Under the pieces are notes generated by a model. The model saw only the letters and a program-made list of their open reading frames with translations. It made no database searches and was not told the origin of the DNA. A stretch of 32,056 nucleotides of DNA, from the IMG/VR virus record IMGVR_UViG_3300047297_000200, positions 1-32,056 of that record. One strand, written 5' to 3'. Position numbers and translations under genes: made by a program. How positions within the stretch are numbered: the stretch's first letter is position 1; the number at the start of each line of letters is the position of its first letter. This DNA is from a virus. Below are positions 22,007 through 29,203 of the stretch, piece by piece.

Positions 22007-23094
22007 GGACGACTCCTGTTAAGCCGATTCAATAACTCGTAGCCAATCGCCTTTGCTGCTTCTTTGTTCAAAACAAACTCGCCGTTTTTCAGCGCGGCAA
22101 AGCCGTCATCAGGGCCTGGAGGGTTAGGTCCACCTAAGCGATTTGGAGTGACCTTGCCTCCTTTGGCGAAAGCCATAGCGCCGCCGCTAATGTCGTCCAA
22201 ATATTTGCCGCCACCGCCGCCGCCGTATTGCTCATAACCCTCATACCCTGGGATGCCGCCTGGATAACCATCCGTGCTGAATTCCGTTGAGTTGATCAAA
22301 TCAAGAATGTCGCCCGTTGTGCCGTCGTCTTGGATGACATCATCTTGATCACCAGGAACAAGACCAGAGTTAATTAGCTCGATGATGTCGTCAGTCGTGC
22401 CGTCGTCTTGAGGAAATTCCTCATTAGGATCGACTTCCTCAATAATCACTGTTCCATCTCGCTCTTTCTTGGGTTCCTCTGGGTACACAAGCGGATCAAA
22501 AACAAACGGGTCAAGCTCTGTCGGATCAATCCAATCAGGATCGGGATCAAAAGGATCGTCTTCTGGATCTTCTGGATCTTCTGGATCTTCTGGCGGGTCT
22601 TCTGGCGGGTCTTCTGGATCCTCAGGATCTTCTGGATCTTCTGGCGGGTCTTCTGGCGGGTCTTCTGGATCCTCAGGATCTTCTGGATCCTCAGGATCTT
22701 CTGGATCCTCAGGATCTTCAGGATCTTCTGGATCTTCTTCAATAATGTCTGGATAAATAAGATCTGGAACAAAAGGCGTGTCTGGACGCACAAAAGGCGT
22801 TTGTGTTTCAGCGTTAGGCAAAACAACTTCAGGCGCCACATAACCAGCCATGCCCAACATGCCTGGGTTGTTTGCGCCACGGTATTTGCGCGATGAGGGT
22901 GTCAAGGCAGCGCCATTTGCGCCGTTCGCATATCGAGTAAAGCCTGGGTTTGCAGGGCCTGAGATGCCGCGAAGCGCAGAGATCAAGTCAGAGCGACTTG
23001 CGCCGCCCTGCCGCATCATGGGTACTGACAGCTCAGGCGTTCCAGCGATCAGCTGCAAAGTTTCATTAGGCAATTCGTATCTGTTAACCATCAC
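22003..23094 (-). CDS. Virion-associated protein with acidic PED repeats
   Basis: 363 residues. About 119-180 is a low-complexity run of Glu-Asp-Pro triplets with PPEDPPED interruptions, followed by more acidic sequence to about 270. The C-terminal 60 residues (AFAKGGKV... GPDDGFAALKNGEFVLNKEA) form a conserved module seen at the ends of phage virion proteins. The repeat should be an extended, highly acidic spacer. The function is unknown. It may sit in the ejectosome or the tail hub. It overlaps the GNAT gene and the propeller gene by 4 bases each. Confidence 0.65.
   Translation of the reverse strand: MMVNRYELPNETLQLIAGTPELSVPMMRQGGASRSDLISALRGISGPANPGFTRYANGANGAALTPSSRKYRGANNPGMLGMAGYVAPEVVLPNAETQTPFVRPDTPFVPDLIYPDIIEEDPEDPEDPEDPEDPEDPEDPEDPEDPPEDPPEDPEDPEDPEDPPEDPPEDPEDPEDPEDDPFDPDPDWIDPTELDPFVFDPLVYPEEPKKERDGTVIIEEVDPNEEFPQDDGTTDDIIELINSGLVPGDQDDVIQDDGTTGDILDLINSTEFSTDGYPGGIPGYEGYEQYGGGGGGKYLDDISGGAMAFAKGGKVTPNRLGGPNPPGPDDGFAALKNGEFVLNKEAAKAIGYELLNRLNRSRP
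22556..22742. repeat. Nested 9-base / 51-base tandem repeat
   Basis: The unit is 9 bases (GGATCTTCT with GGATCCTCA and GGCGGGTCTTCT variants), each unit giving an E-D-P triplet on the minus strand. A larger 51-base block, 17 codons long, is present twice in succession (first near 22591, second near 22642). The frame is preserved, so length changes would only lengthen or shorten the acidic spacer. Confidence 0.8.
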
Positions 23095-24695
23095 ATCACT
23101 CCACCTAGTTCAGTCATCACATTGCATGAAGTGAAGACAGTTGCTGGCAGGCCACGCACCTTCATGCGCAGCGAACCGTAATACCCAAGGCCAGTCGTGC
23201 CGGCCCATCCTTGATAAGTGTTCGTTCCCACCCAGGTCGATGTATTCCAGATGCCTTCATCCCAAACCGCGCCGCTGTCCTTCGTAAAGAAAGGCGAGCC
23301 GCCCACGGGCGTGAGCAAAAACTGAGTGTTCATCTGCAATTTGATCGCAGGCGCGGCTGTCGAAATAAACGTTGGACGCACCATGCCAAACTTCTTAAGC
23401 TGGGCTGGCGTGTTAAAGGCCTGGAAGGACGTCTGCACGTCTCCCTCGACGTAGTTGCCGCCGTCCCCAATGGCGTCAGCGCCATCCTTGTCACCAAACA
23501 AACCCTTGCAGGTGTAGCCGTCCTCAGTGCCAAAGTAGAGCTGGCCGTTGATCACGGCAGCGCTCAGCATTGGAATGCCCACAAACTGGCACCAGGCGCC
23601 CGTGGTGACGTTCATTGCGAACTGGCGATACGTTCCACCGTCTGGTGGCAACTTGATCACCAGCACCTCAGAAGACGGCACAACAAACACGTCGAAGTAG
23701 AGGCCGTCAAGTAGCCTGCGCACCAAAGGCGCAAAAACTGACTGGATCTTGGACGCAGGGCCGATCTGCTGGTCTTGCGTGTACTGGCCATTGACCAGCT
23801 TGGACATGGGAACCAGGCCCAGCTCGGAGACGATCATCACGTCGCCACCAAAGGGCGTGAAGAACGTGCCGTGCTTGGGCACAGGGCCAACGTACCAAAC
23901 GCCCTTCAAGCTGAATGTGTCGGCGCTGGTGGGGTCTGTGCCCTGCCACACGCCAATGTCGCCCTCAGTGCCGACAACGATCAAGAAGTCATCGATTGAG
24001 AAACCGGCATCCATCGTCCAGTTGATCAGCGCAGAAACATAGCCACCGTTGCGCAGGGTCGAACCCATGGCAAACGATGTGCAGGCGCCCGTAACGACAT
24101 CGACCGCGTTCAGGTAGTAGACGTTGGAGTCGCCTTCTGCGGTGAACCAAACGCGCTGCTTCCACACGGCCACCGTGCGCACAGTCGTTGGCAAGCTGGT
24201 AGTCGTTGCAGTGCGATCGATCCAGCCAGTGCCCGTGCTGTAAGTCCAGTACCCAGCGCCAGGAGAGACGGCCAGCAAGAACGTGTCCGCGGGGGTAGAG
24301 AACTGCGTCGTCCACCACTCGTCGGCATCGCTGCCCGTGCCAGTGACAGCCAGCACAGGCGTGCCGCCATCGGTCACGTCGTAGATGTTGCCGTTGACCG
24401 CAGTGAAAATGCGATCGTCCGCAGGGACTGGCGCCTTGTAGCTGAAGATTGCGTCAACTGAGTTGCCGCCCACGGGGTCAGCGTAATTTGCATACCCTTT
24501 GCGCAGCTCCACGCCTTGTTGGCGTGGGATGAAATTGGTCAGAGCAAGCGCGTCGAGCGGCGTCATGGCCGCGATGGGGTCACGATAGTTCAACCCGCCT
24601 GTTGGGGCGGGAATCACTTGCACCTGCGCTGTTTGAGCGGCGTATGACCTTCTAGGTACACGCGGAGATTGAAGCGGCAACAAGGGCATGATCAA
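23091..24695 (-). CDS. Beta-propeller tail hub protein (P22 gp10 / T7 gp12-like)
   Basis: 534 residues. The start (APTGGLNYRDPIAAMTPLDA, about 31-50) and LTNFIPRQQGVELRKGY, followed by repeated beta hairpins with Trp/Tyr and Gly (WKQRVWFTAEGDSNVYYL, VVGTEGDIGVWQG), match the tail-tube/hub propellers of short-tailed phages. The C-terminal ~120 residues are a second beta domain. It would form the nozzle between adaptor and fibre. It is overlapped by 4 bases at both ends. Confidence 0.75.
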   Translation of the reverse strand: MIMPLLPLQSPRVPRRSYAAQTAQVQVIPAPTGGLNYRDPIAAMTPLDALALTNFIPRQQGVELRKGYANYADPVGGNSVDAIFSYKAPVPADDRIFTAVNGNIYDVTDGGTPVLAVTGTGSDADEWWTTQFSTPADTFLLAVSPGAGYWTYSTGTGWIDRTATTTSLPTTVRTVAVWKQRVWFTAEGDSNVYYLNAVDVVTGACTSFAMGSTLRNGGYVSALINWTMDAGFSIDDFLIVVGTEGDIGVWQGTDPTSADTFSLKGVWYVGPVPKHGTFFTPFGGDVMIVSELGLVPMSKLVNGQYTQDQQIGPASKIQSVFAPLVRRLLDGLYFDVFVVPSSEVLVIKLPPDGGTYRQFAMNVTTGAWCQFVGIPMLSAAVINGQLYFGTEDGYTCKGLFGDKDGADAIGDGGNYVEGDVQTSFQAFNTPAQLKKFGMVRPTFISTAAPAIKLQMNTQFLLTPVGGSPFFTKDSGAVWDEGIWNTSTWVGTNTYQGWAGTTGLGYYGSLRMKVRGLPATVFTSCNVMTELGGVM

Positions 24696-25441
24696 ACTCC
24701 ATAACCAGTGTCAGGAGTATTGGTCAGCGGCTGGATGTACGGGAATCGGAAGTCCCGCGCCATCGACAACACAGGCGCGCCCTTCTCTGCTCCCTTGCGG
24801 TTCTCAAACGCGATCTGGAAGTCGCGCTGTGCCGCAGCTGTGTCAAGGCCCTTCATCTCGAGCCACTTCACGCGGGTGTACAGCGTGATCAATGTGGGGT
24901 CGAGCAGAGCCTTGTCACCGTTTTTGGTGATGCGGTTTTTGTAAAGCGTTGGATCGTCCTGATCCTGCACCCAGGCCTGCGACATGTAAAACACGTTCAT
25001 GGTCTGGGGCGAATTGGGAGGCGCCAACACATAGATCAAGTTGTCGCGCACCTGCCAGTAAAACGAAAGCACCGGCAGCGTGGTGCGGATCAGCAGCTGC
25101 TGCCACATCTGTGGCGAGACAGGGCCGAGGGACGGGAACTGCGTTGTCGCGTTCCAGTTGGTCTGATCAATCCAGTCAAAAAAATCCTCGGGCAACGGGA
25201 AACCTTTTTCCCGCTGGTTGTTGTAGTCCGACTGAATCGGGATCACATAGTTTTTAATCAGCTCTTGCCAGTCGTACATGGTCAAAAGCTCGATGCCGGC
25301 CATGTTGGCGGCCTGCACAAACTGCTGCACCGTGGGATCTGGATCACCCGCGGGATCTTGAGGGACGGGGAAGGCCACCATCGAGGCCACGTTCTGCACG
25401 ATGGCCGAGAGGGTCGATTCGTTAACGATTTGAAAGGCCAT
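24692..25441 (-). CDS. Tail adaptor / head-completion protein (T7 gp11 / P22 gp4-like)
   Basis: 249 residues. The N-terminal helix pair is followed by LLTMYDWQELIKNY and a DYNNQREKGFPLPEDFFDWI motif at about 72-91, familiar from adaptor proteins that bind under the portal. AENRKG-type C-terminal helices complete the fold. It sits between the capsid-side genes and the hub gene, where adaptors are expected. It overlaps the hub gene by 4 bases. Confidence 0.7.
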   Translation of the reverse strand: MAFQIVNESTLSAIVQNVASMVAFPVPQDPAGDPDPTVQQFVQAANMAGIELLTMYDWQELIKNYVIPIQSDYNNQREKGFPLPEDFFDWIDQTNWNATTQFPSLGPVSPQMWQQLLIRTTLPVLSFYWQVRDNLIYVLAPPNSPQTMNVFYMSQAWVQDQDDPTLYKNRITKNGDKALLDPTLITLYTRVKWLEMKGLDTAAAQRDFQIAFENRKGAEKGAPVLSMARDFRFPYIQPLTNTPDTGYGV

Positions 25442-25455
25442 CCCCTGGTCTCCTG

Positions 25456-26067
25456 TTACTCAGCTTCTGCTGTCGCTGCGACGTTGCGCTTGGCGGGCTT
25501 GGCGCTGGCTTGCAGTGCCTCGACCATCGTGCGCAGGTTTTCGATCTCCGCGTCGCGCTTTTGCAGCTCTGCGTTCATCTTTTCGATCGGGGCGTTGTTG
25601 GCCGCGACCTCCATGAAAGCCTTGGCGCGTTGCTTGTCCGATTGGAAGGACATGAACTTGCCGCCCAGGTTGTCATTGGCGTCAGCAAGCTGCTCGACGG
25701 TGATGATCTTGAAGAACTTGTATTCCTCGACCTTGGACGCGTTCATGCCTGGCAAGGCGCTCAAGGGAGTACCGGTCACAGCTTCTTCCTGGCCGGCCTT
25801 CCACTTGTTGTATCGATCCTGGAAGCGGAAAACGTCCTGCTGAGACAGCGGACGCTCAATCACTGAGGACTTGTCGCCCGGCACATGAATGCGGACGTAA
25901 TCGACTTCTTCGTACACAGCGCGGCCAGCTTCACGGCTTTTGCCGGGTTGCATGACTGGCTTGCGAAAGAACTCGATGTAGAGCTTGTTATCGGCGGCAA
26001 AGCGGGTCTCATCCGGTTTGGAGAAGTCGCTTGGCTCGTCGAAGATGGTTGGTGTCGTGGGTTGCAT
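25456..26067 (-). CDS. Conserved phage virion-region protein (203 aa)
   Basis: 203 residues. The first half contains KLYIEFFRKPV (about 28-38), YVRIHVPGDKSSVIERP (about 57-73) and an aromatic FRFQDRYNKW helix. The C-terminal third is a coiled coil (EKMNAELQKRDAEIENLRTM) ending in an Ala/Lys tail. The VRI..PGD....RP pattern belongs to a widespread phage family of unknown function encoded near capsid genes. A head-vertex or capsid-assembly role is plausible. Confidence 0.65.
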   Translation of the reverse strand: MQPTTPTIFDEPSDFSKPDETRFAADNKLYIEFFRKPVMQPGKSREAGRAVYEEVDYVRIHVPGDKSSVIERPLSQQDVFRFQDRYNKWKAGQEEAVTGTPLSALPGMNASKVEEYKFFKIITVEQLADANDNLGGKFMSFQSDKQRAKAFMEVAANNAPIEKMNAELQKRDAEIENLRTMVEALQASAKPAKRNVAATAEAE

Positions 26068-26088
26068 CTCTGACCTTTTTTTTGATTT

Positions 26089-26274
26089 TTAAGCGTTGGT
26101 ATCGATCACTAGATCAGTACCAGGGGAGCCACCGATGCGTGAACCACCGATGGATGCACCGTCAACGCCTGTCAGGCCAATGCCTTCACAGACGGCGCCA
26201 GTGGATTGGGATGCAGCCGTGTCTACGACTGCGGGAGCGTTTGCGGAAACTGCGCCGCTAAATGTTGCTGCCAT
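26089..26274 (-). CDS. Small Ala/Gly-rich protein (61 aa)
   Basis: 61 residues rich in Ala, Gly, Ser and Thr (MAATFSGAVSANAPAVVDTA), with one Cys and no charged domain. GGAAGG lies 9 bases before the ATG, a good ribosome site. It lies between the capsid terminator and the 203-residue gene. It could be a head decoration or minor capsid protein, but I do not recognise it. Confidence 0.6.
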   Translation of the reverse strand: MAATFSGAVSANAPAVVDTAASQSTGAVCEGIGLTGVDGASIGGSRIGGSPGTDLVIDTNA

Positions 26275-26291
26275 GATTTTTTCCTTCCGTT

Positions 26292-26345
26292 AAAAAACCC
26301 GAGGGGTTGTGGGTCTCCCCAGTCCCTCGGGAAAGGGAGACCCAC
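26292..26345 (-). terminator. Terminator after the capsid gene with interleaved alternative hairpin
   Basis: On the minus strand CCCGAGGG (26331-26324) pairs with CCCTCGGG (26305-26298), and TTTTTT (26297-26292) follows: an intrinsic terminator with an 18-base loop. A second, longer perfect stem, 26345-26335 with 26319-26309 (GTGGGTCTCCC / GGGAGACCCAC, 11 pairs), interleaves with it in the order A-B-A'-B'. Only 3 bases lie between A' and B', too few to span 11 pairs easily, so the stems are likely alternatives. Partial read-through would explain high capsid and lower tail expression. Confidence 0.8.
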
Positions 26346-26360
26346 GACGGCCCACCAAAA

Positions 26361-27332
26361 TTAGTTTTGGATACGACCCTGGAACTGAGCACCAGAGGTG
26401 GTCAGGTTGCCGGCCCAAGCCAAGATCTGAACTTCAGCGTCCTGGTTGATGGCGTAGCGACGGTTAGGTGACAAAGGCACCATGTTGCGATCCTTGTGAG
26501 GGCGCCACTTGATGTATTTGCTGTTGAGCATGAAGCCGGTGTTGGCAGGGCAATAGCCGCCGATACCGCCGTCGAGAACAACGTCAGCGTCCATGAACTT
26601 CAATGTGGGGAAGCCCAAATTGCCAGTCTCAGGAGACGTGAAACGCTGCTGGGCCTGCAAGCTGCCCATGTAGTAAGACCAGTAGTTGTTGTCCAACACG
26701 ACCAAGTCAGGACGATCAGTGCCGCGAACCAACTGTGCCCACAAAGCGTTCAACGCGGCCTGCATAGTGGTCGCGCTGGGGGTCACGCTTTGAGCGCTGA
26801 AGTCATACAGCTTGGAGCGCCAGAAAGTCCATGTGGCGCGGTTGATGCCACCGTAAGTGCCGGTTGTGGGGTCAGCAGGCACAGCAGCGTTCAAGCCGGT
26901 GACTTCTTTACCGCCAGAGCCAGTGCCGTCTGAATAGATGGACTGGGCCAACTGGTTGACCATGGTGGACTCAGCCACGTTCAAACGGGCTTCGAGCAAG
27001 TCGATGAATTGCTCTTTGCCACTGTTTTGCAACATCTCGAGACCGGACATCACGACGGGCACGGCGTACTGCTTGATTTGGAATTCAGCAGCACTGATGA
27101 CGTCTTGAGCGGCCACAGGCAGCAAGTCATAACCAGAGTAGAAACCGCCGTTCGCGTTTTCAGCGAATGAGAGTTCTTCAAAGATTGTGTTACCACCAGA
27201 GATGGTCTTGACGTTGCCGCGCTGGTTCAAGCGGGACAACAGGGCGTTGTTTTTAGTAACGTTGTCAGCAATCTGACGAGTGCGTGACTGAATCGTCGTT
27301 GCGACGATGTCACTTACATTTGGAAAAGACAT
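26361..27332 (-). CDS. Major capsid protein
   Basis: 323 residues. The N-terminus TIQSRTRQIADNVTKNNALL (about 13-32), an IFEELSFAENANGGFYSGYD loop (about 50-69), a long helix-rich spine (about 100-130, LEMLQNSGKEQF then LLEARLNVAE) and the C-terminal AEVQILAWAGNLTTS strand fit the HK97-fold coat proteins of podophages. It lies between the scaffold and a terminator, the usual place. AAGGAG sits 5 bases before the ATG, a strong site for a very abundant protein. Confidence 0.85.
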   Translation of the reverse strand: MSFPNVSDIVATTIQSRTRQIADNVTKNNALLSRLNQRGNVKTISGGNTIFEELSFAENANGGFYSGYDLLPVAAQDVISAAEFQIKQYAVPVVMSGLEMLQNSGKEQFIDLLEARLNVAESTMVNQLAQSIYSDGTGSGGKEVTGLNAAVPADPTTGTYGGINRATWTFWRSKLYDFSAQSVTPSATTMQAALNALWAQLVRGTDRPDLVVLDNNYWSYYMGSLQAQQRFTSPETGNLGFPTLKFMDADVVLDGGIGGYCPANTGFMLNSKYIKWRPHKDRNMVPLSPNRRYAINQDAEVQILAWAGNLTTSGAQFQGRIQN

Positions 27333-27514
27333 GATGACTCCTTCATCTGAGTTAAAACGAGCTTGCGCTCACCTTTTTCAGATGCGCCTACGCGAACCTT
27401 TCACAGTCCGACTTCGTCGTAGGTGGGACGCCTGGCGTCTCCTAGGATCATGCGGTGGCTGGGGTGCTTGGGCACACCAGTCGAGATTGCTCTCGACATG
27501 GTGTGATTATGGCA
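27333..27514 (-). promoter_or_regulatory. Structured 182-base leader of the capsid gene
   Basis: There is no gene here. On the minus strand a strong hairpin (27505-27473) pairs CACACCA and GTCGAGA with TCTCGAC and TGGTGTG around a GCAA loop, with a single-base bulge. Further stems are GACGCC/GGCGTC (27439-27427, one-base loop), CGAC/GTCG (27419-27409) and GAGC-GCAA-GCTC (27370-27359). The leader ends in AAGGAG before the capsid ATG. It may stabilise or process the capsid message, or contain a promoter not visible by consensus. Confidence 0.6.
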
Positions 27515-28654
27515 TCACCGTGAGGTCATCTGAATGGCGGCCTCGATCGCAGTGCGCACGTCGGTGCTTTCCTGCCTCAACGCGCCCATCGGCGCGGAGC
27601 CGAAAACTTGCACGGCAGCTGACCTGGCCTTTTGCGCAGCCTGGGTGGTCTGCTGGGCGCCCTTAGCTTTCACGCGTTGGGAAAGAACTGAGCGCACGCT
27701 GTCGTTCATTAGGCAGGCCTTTTTGTAAGCGTCCTGCAAGCTGATGTTTTGTCCGCGGCGGCTGTATGACTCGATGATGTCGGCCATGTCCTCGCGCACG
27801 TCCTCACCAAACTCTGCGCGTTGCAAAAACGTGGAAACCTCTGTCTCCGCGGCCTGCGAAGCCTGCTGCTGCTGCTGGAGCTGGGCCTGCTGAAACTGGG
27901 TCAACATCTGCTGCACGGGCGCCAGGCGCTGATTGAGCACCTGCTCCATGGCCAGCTGCTGTGGGTCTTGCTTGGGAGTCTGGCCAGCCAGGGCGCCGTC
28001 AAGCAGCTCGATGAAGCCATTGCCAAAGCGGCCAGTGCCAAACTGGTTGACGATGCCGGCCACTAGCTGCGCAAGCTCAGGCGCCGTGCCGGTGCGCAGA
28101 CGCGCCGCCGTGCTCATCAGGTTGTCGATCGCCTGCAAAGGGTTGCTGTTTTCTGCTTTGATGAACGCCTGGTAAGGCTCGATCGTCTTCATCACCGCCT
28201 CGGCTGTCTTGCGAGCCTCTGCGGTTTCCTGGAGGGTGCGAGCCACCTCTGTCTCGCGGCGCTGGATCTCTGCGCGGACAGGCTCGGGCAGCGTGCCCCA
28301 GTGCTCGCGAATGTCAGGACGCCAGGATGCTGGCGCCTTTTCGCCTTGCTGACGCGGGCCTGACTTGGGGCCAGCTTGCACACCTTCGGGTTTTTTGAAT
28401 TTTCCCTGCTCGTCGCGCTCCGGTTGTTGAACATCCTTGTGATCATCTGCCTTGTCTTCTGCCAGGGCGTTCAAATCTTGCGACGCAACAGGATCGGCGG
28501 CAGGTGCATCGGAGGCTGCAGCGGCAGGCTCGCTAAAGTCAGCCGGCTCAGGTGCTGGCGCAGGTTCTGACGCTACTGGTGTGGGTAGAGGCTTGTCTGC
28601 TTCTTCGAACGCGGCCTCGAGGGCGTCGCGCATGGTTGTCGTGGGTTCTGTCAT
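27515..28654 (-). CDS. Scaffolding protein
   Basis: 379 residues, highly charged and helical. The N-terminus is acidic and Pro/Ala-rich (about 1-75), then DEQGKFKKPEG and PASWRPDIREHW. A heptad-rich middle (ETEVARTLQETAEARKTAEA, about 134-153) and a Gln-rich coiled coil (QQAQLQQQQQ, about 245-254) precede a basic C-terminal helix that would contact the coat. This, and the position right before the capsid gene, are characteristic of scaffolds that direct procapsid assembly and then leave. Confidence 0.75.
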   Translation of the reverse strand: MTEPTTTMRDALEAAFEEADKPLPTPVASEPAPAPEPADFSEPAAAASDAPAADPVASQDLNALAEDKADDHKDVQQPERDEQGKFKKPEGVQAGPKSGPRQQGEKAPASWRPDIREHWGTLPEPVRAEIQRRETEVARTLQETAEARKTAEAVMKTIEPYQAFIKAENSNPLQAIDNLMSTAARLRTGTAPELAQLVAGIVNQFGTGRFGNGFIELLDGALAGQTPKQDPQQLAMEQVLNQRLAPVQQMLTQFQQAQLQQQQQASQAAETEVSTFLQRAEFGEDVREDMADIIESYSRRGQNISLQDAYKKACLMNDSVRSVLSQRVKAKGAQQTTQAAQKARSAAVQVFGSAPMGALRQESTDVRTAIEAAIQMTSR

Positions 28655-28660
28655 AGGGTG

Positions 28661-28984
28661 TTACCTGTTTTGAAGTTTGTGAATTGCGCGCTCTATGTCG
28701 GCACGCTTGAATGAGCCGCCTTCGGTCATGTACCGCTCGCGGCTTTCCTTGGCTTTCGCCCAAGAACCTGTGAAATCGTCCATCGTGGTCAGGCCCTTGG
28801 CCTTCATGTACTCACGATGCTTTGTGCGTGACGAAATGTCCGTGCCATCCGGCGCCTTCAGGCCGGCATAGCTGCTGTCGCCCCAAAGCGCTCCAGAGTC
28901 GGTGCGCAGCTCGGGCTGATAGTCGGCGGTGACCTCAATCAGCTCACCAGTTTTTCTGTCTTGAATCCAGCGTCTTCTAGTCAT
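28661..28984 (-). CDS. Conserved head-region protein (107 aa)
   Basis: 107 residues starting MTRRRWIQDRKTGELIEVTA. The central DISSRTKHREYMKAKGL (about 49-65) and C-terminal FKRADIERAIHKLQ are familiar from small phage proteins encoded between portal and scaffold genes. In that family the WIQD..TG.L opening is typical. The function is unknown. It ends 6 bases before the scaffold start. Confidence 0.75.
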   Translation of the reverse strand: MTRRRWIQDRKTGELIEVTADYQPELRTDSGALWGDSSYAGLKAPDGTDISSRTKHREYMKAKGLTTMDDFTGSWAKAKESRERYMTEGGSFKRADIERAIHKLQNR

Positions 28985-29023
28985 GTTGTGATAAACTCAT
29001 CAGTGAATAAAGGAGGTGATTCT

Positions 29024-29203
29024 ATGGACAAGCAACAAACGTATGAGTCGATCGTTGAGGCGATCCACTTGGCCGTAGACGCGGAGCAGCCCGAGGGCGG
29101 CCCCCATCCGTACAAGCCAGAGACAGAACAATGCCTTCATGTCGTGTACACCCTGTTGCAAGAGGCTCTGGGCATCACTGACCCTCACGCAGCCGACGAA
29201 TGA
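29024..29203 (+). CDS. Plus-strand moron-like small protein (59 aa)
   Basis: 59 residues (MDKQQTYESIVEAIHLAVDA at the start), acidic and helical, with one Cys and no membrane segment. It is the only plus-strand gene inside the 10.6-32 kb minus-strand block. The Shine-Dalgarno AAGGAGGTGAT (29010-29020) is complementary over its full length to the 3' end of 16S rRNA. An in-frame ATG at 28961 is less likely because this site sits correctly only for 29024. It ends 29 bases inside the convergent neighbour. A gene placed this way could be expressed from a prophage independently of the late operon. Its function is unknown. Confidence 0.65.
   Translation: MDKQQTYESIVEAIHLAVDAEQPEGGPHPYKPETEQCLHVVYTLLQEALGITDPHAADE

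Noticed and set aside
22469-22756. Plus-strand Gly/Ser-rich frame over the repeat
   Set aside because: It is the complement of the PED repeat, has no ribosome site, and conflicts with a well-supported minus-strand gene.
27307-27666. Plus-strand 119-residue frame across the capsid leader
   Set aside because: It overlaps the capsid start and the scaffold end, has no family pattern, and the leader is better explained by RNA hairpins.
29000-29188. Minus-strand 62-residue frame opposite the moron-like gene
   Set aside because: No ribosome site or coupling, whereas the plus-strand frame has a full Shine-Dalgarno.
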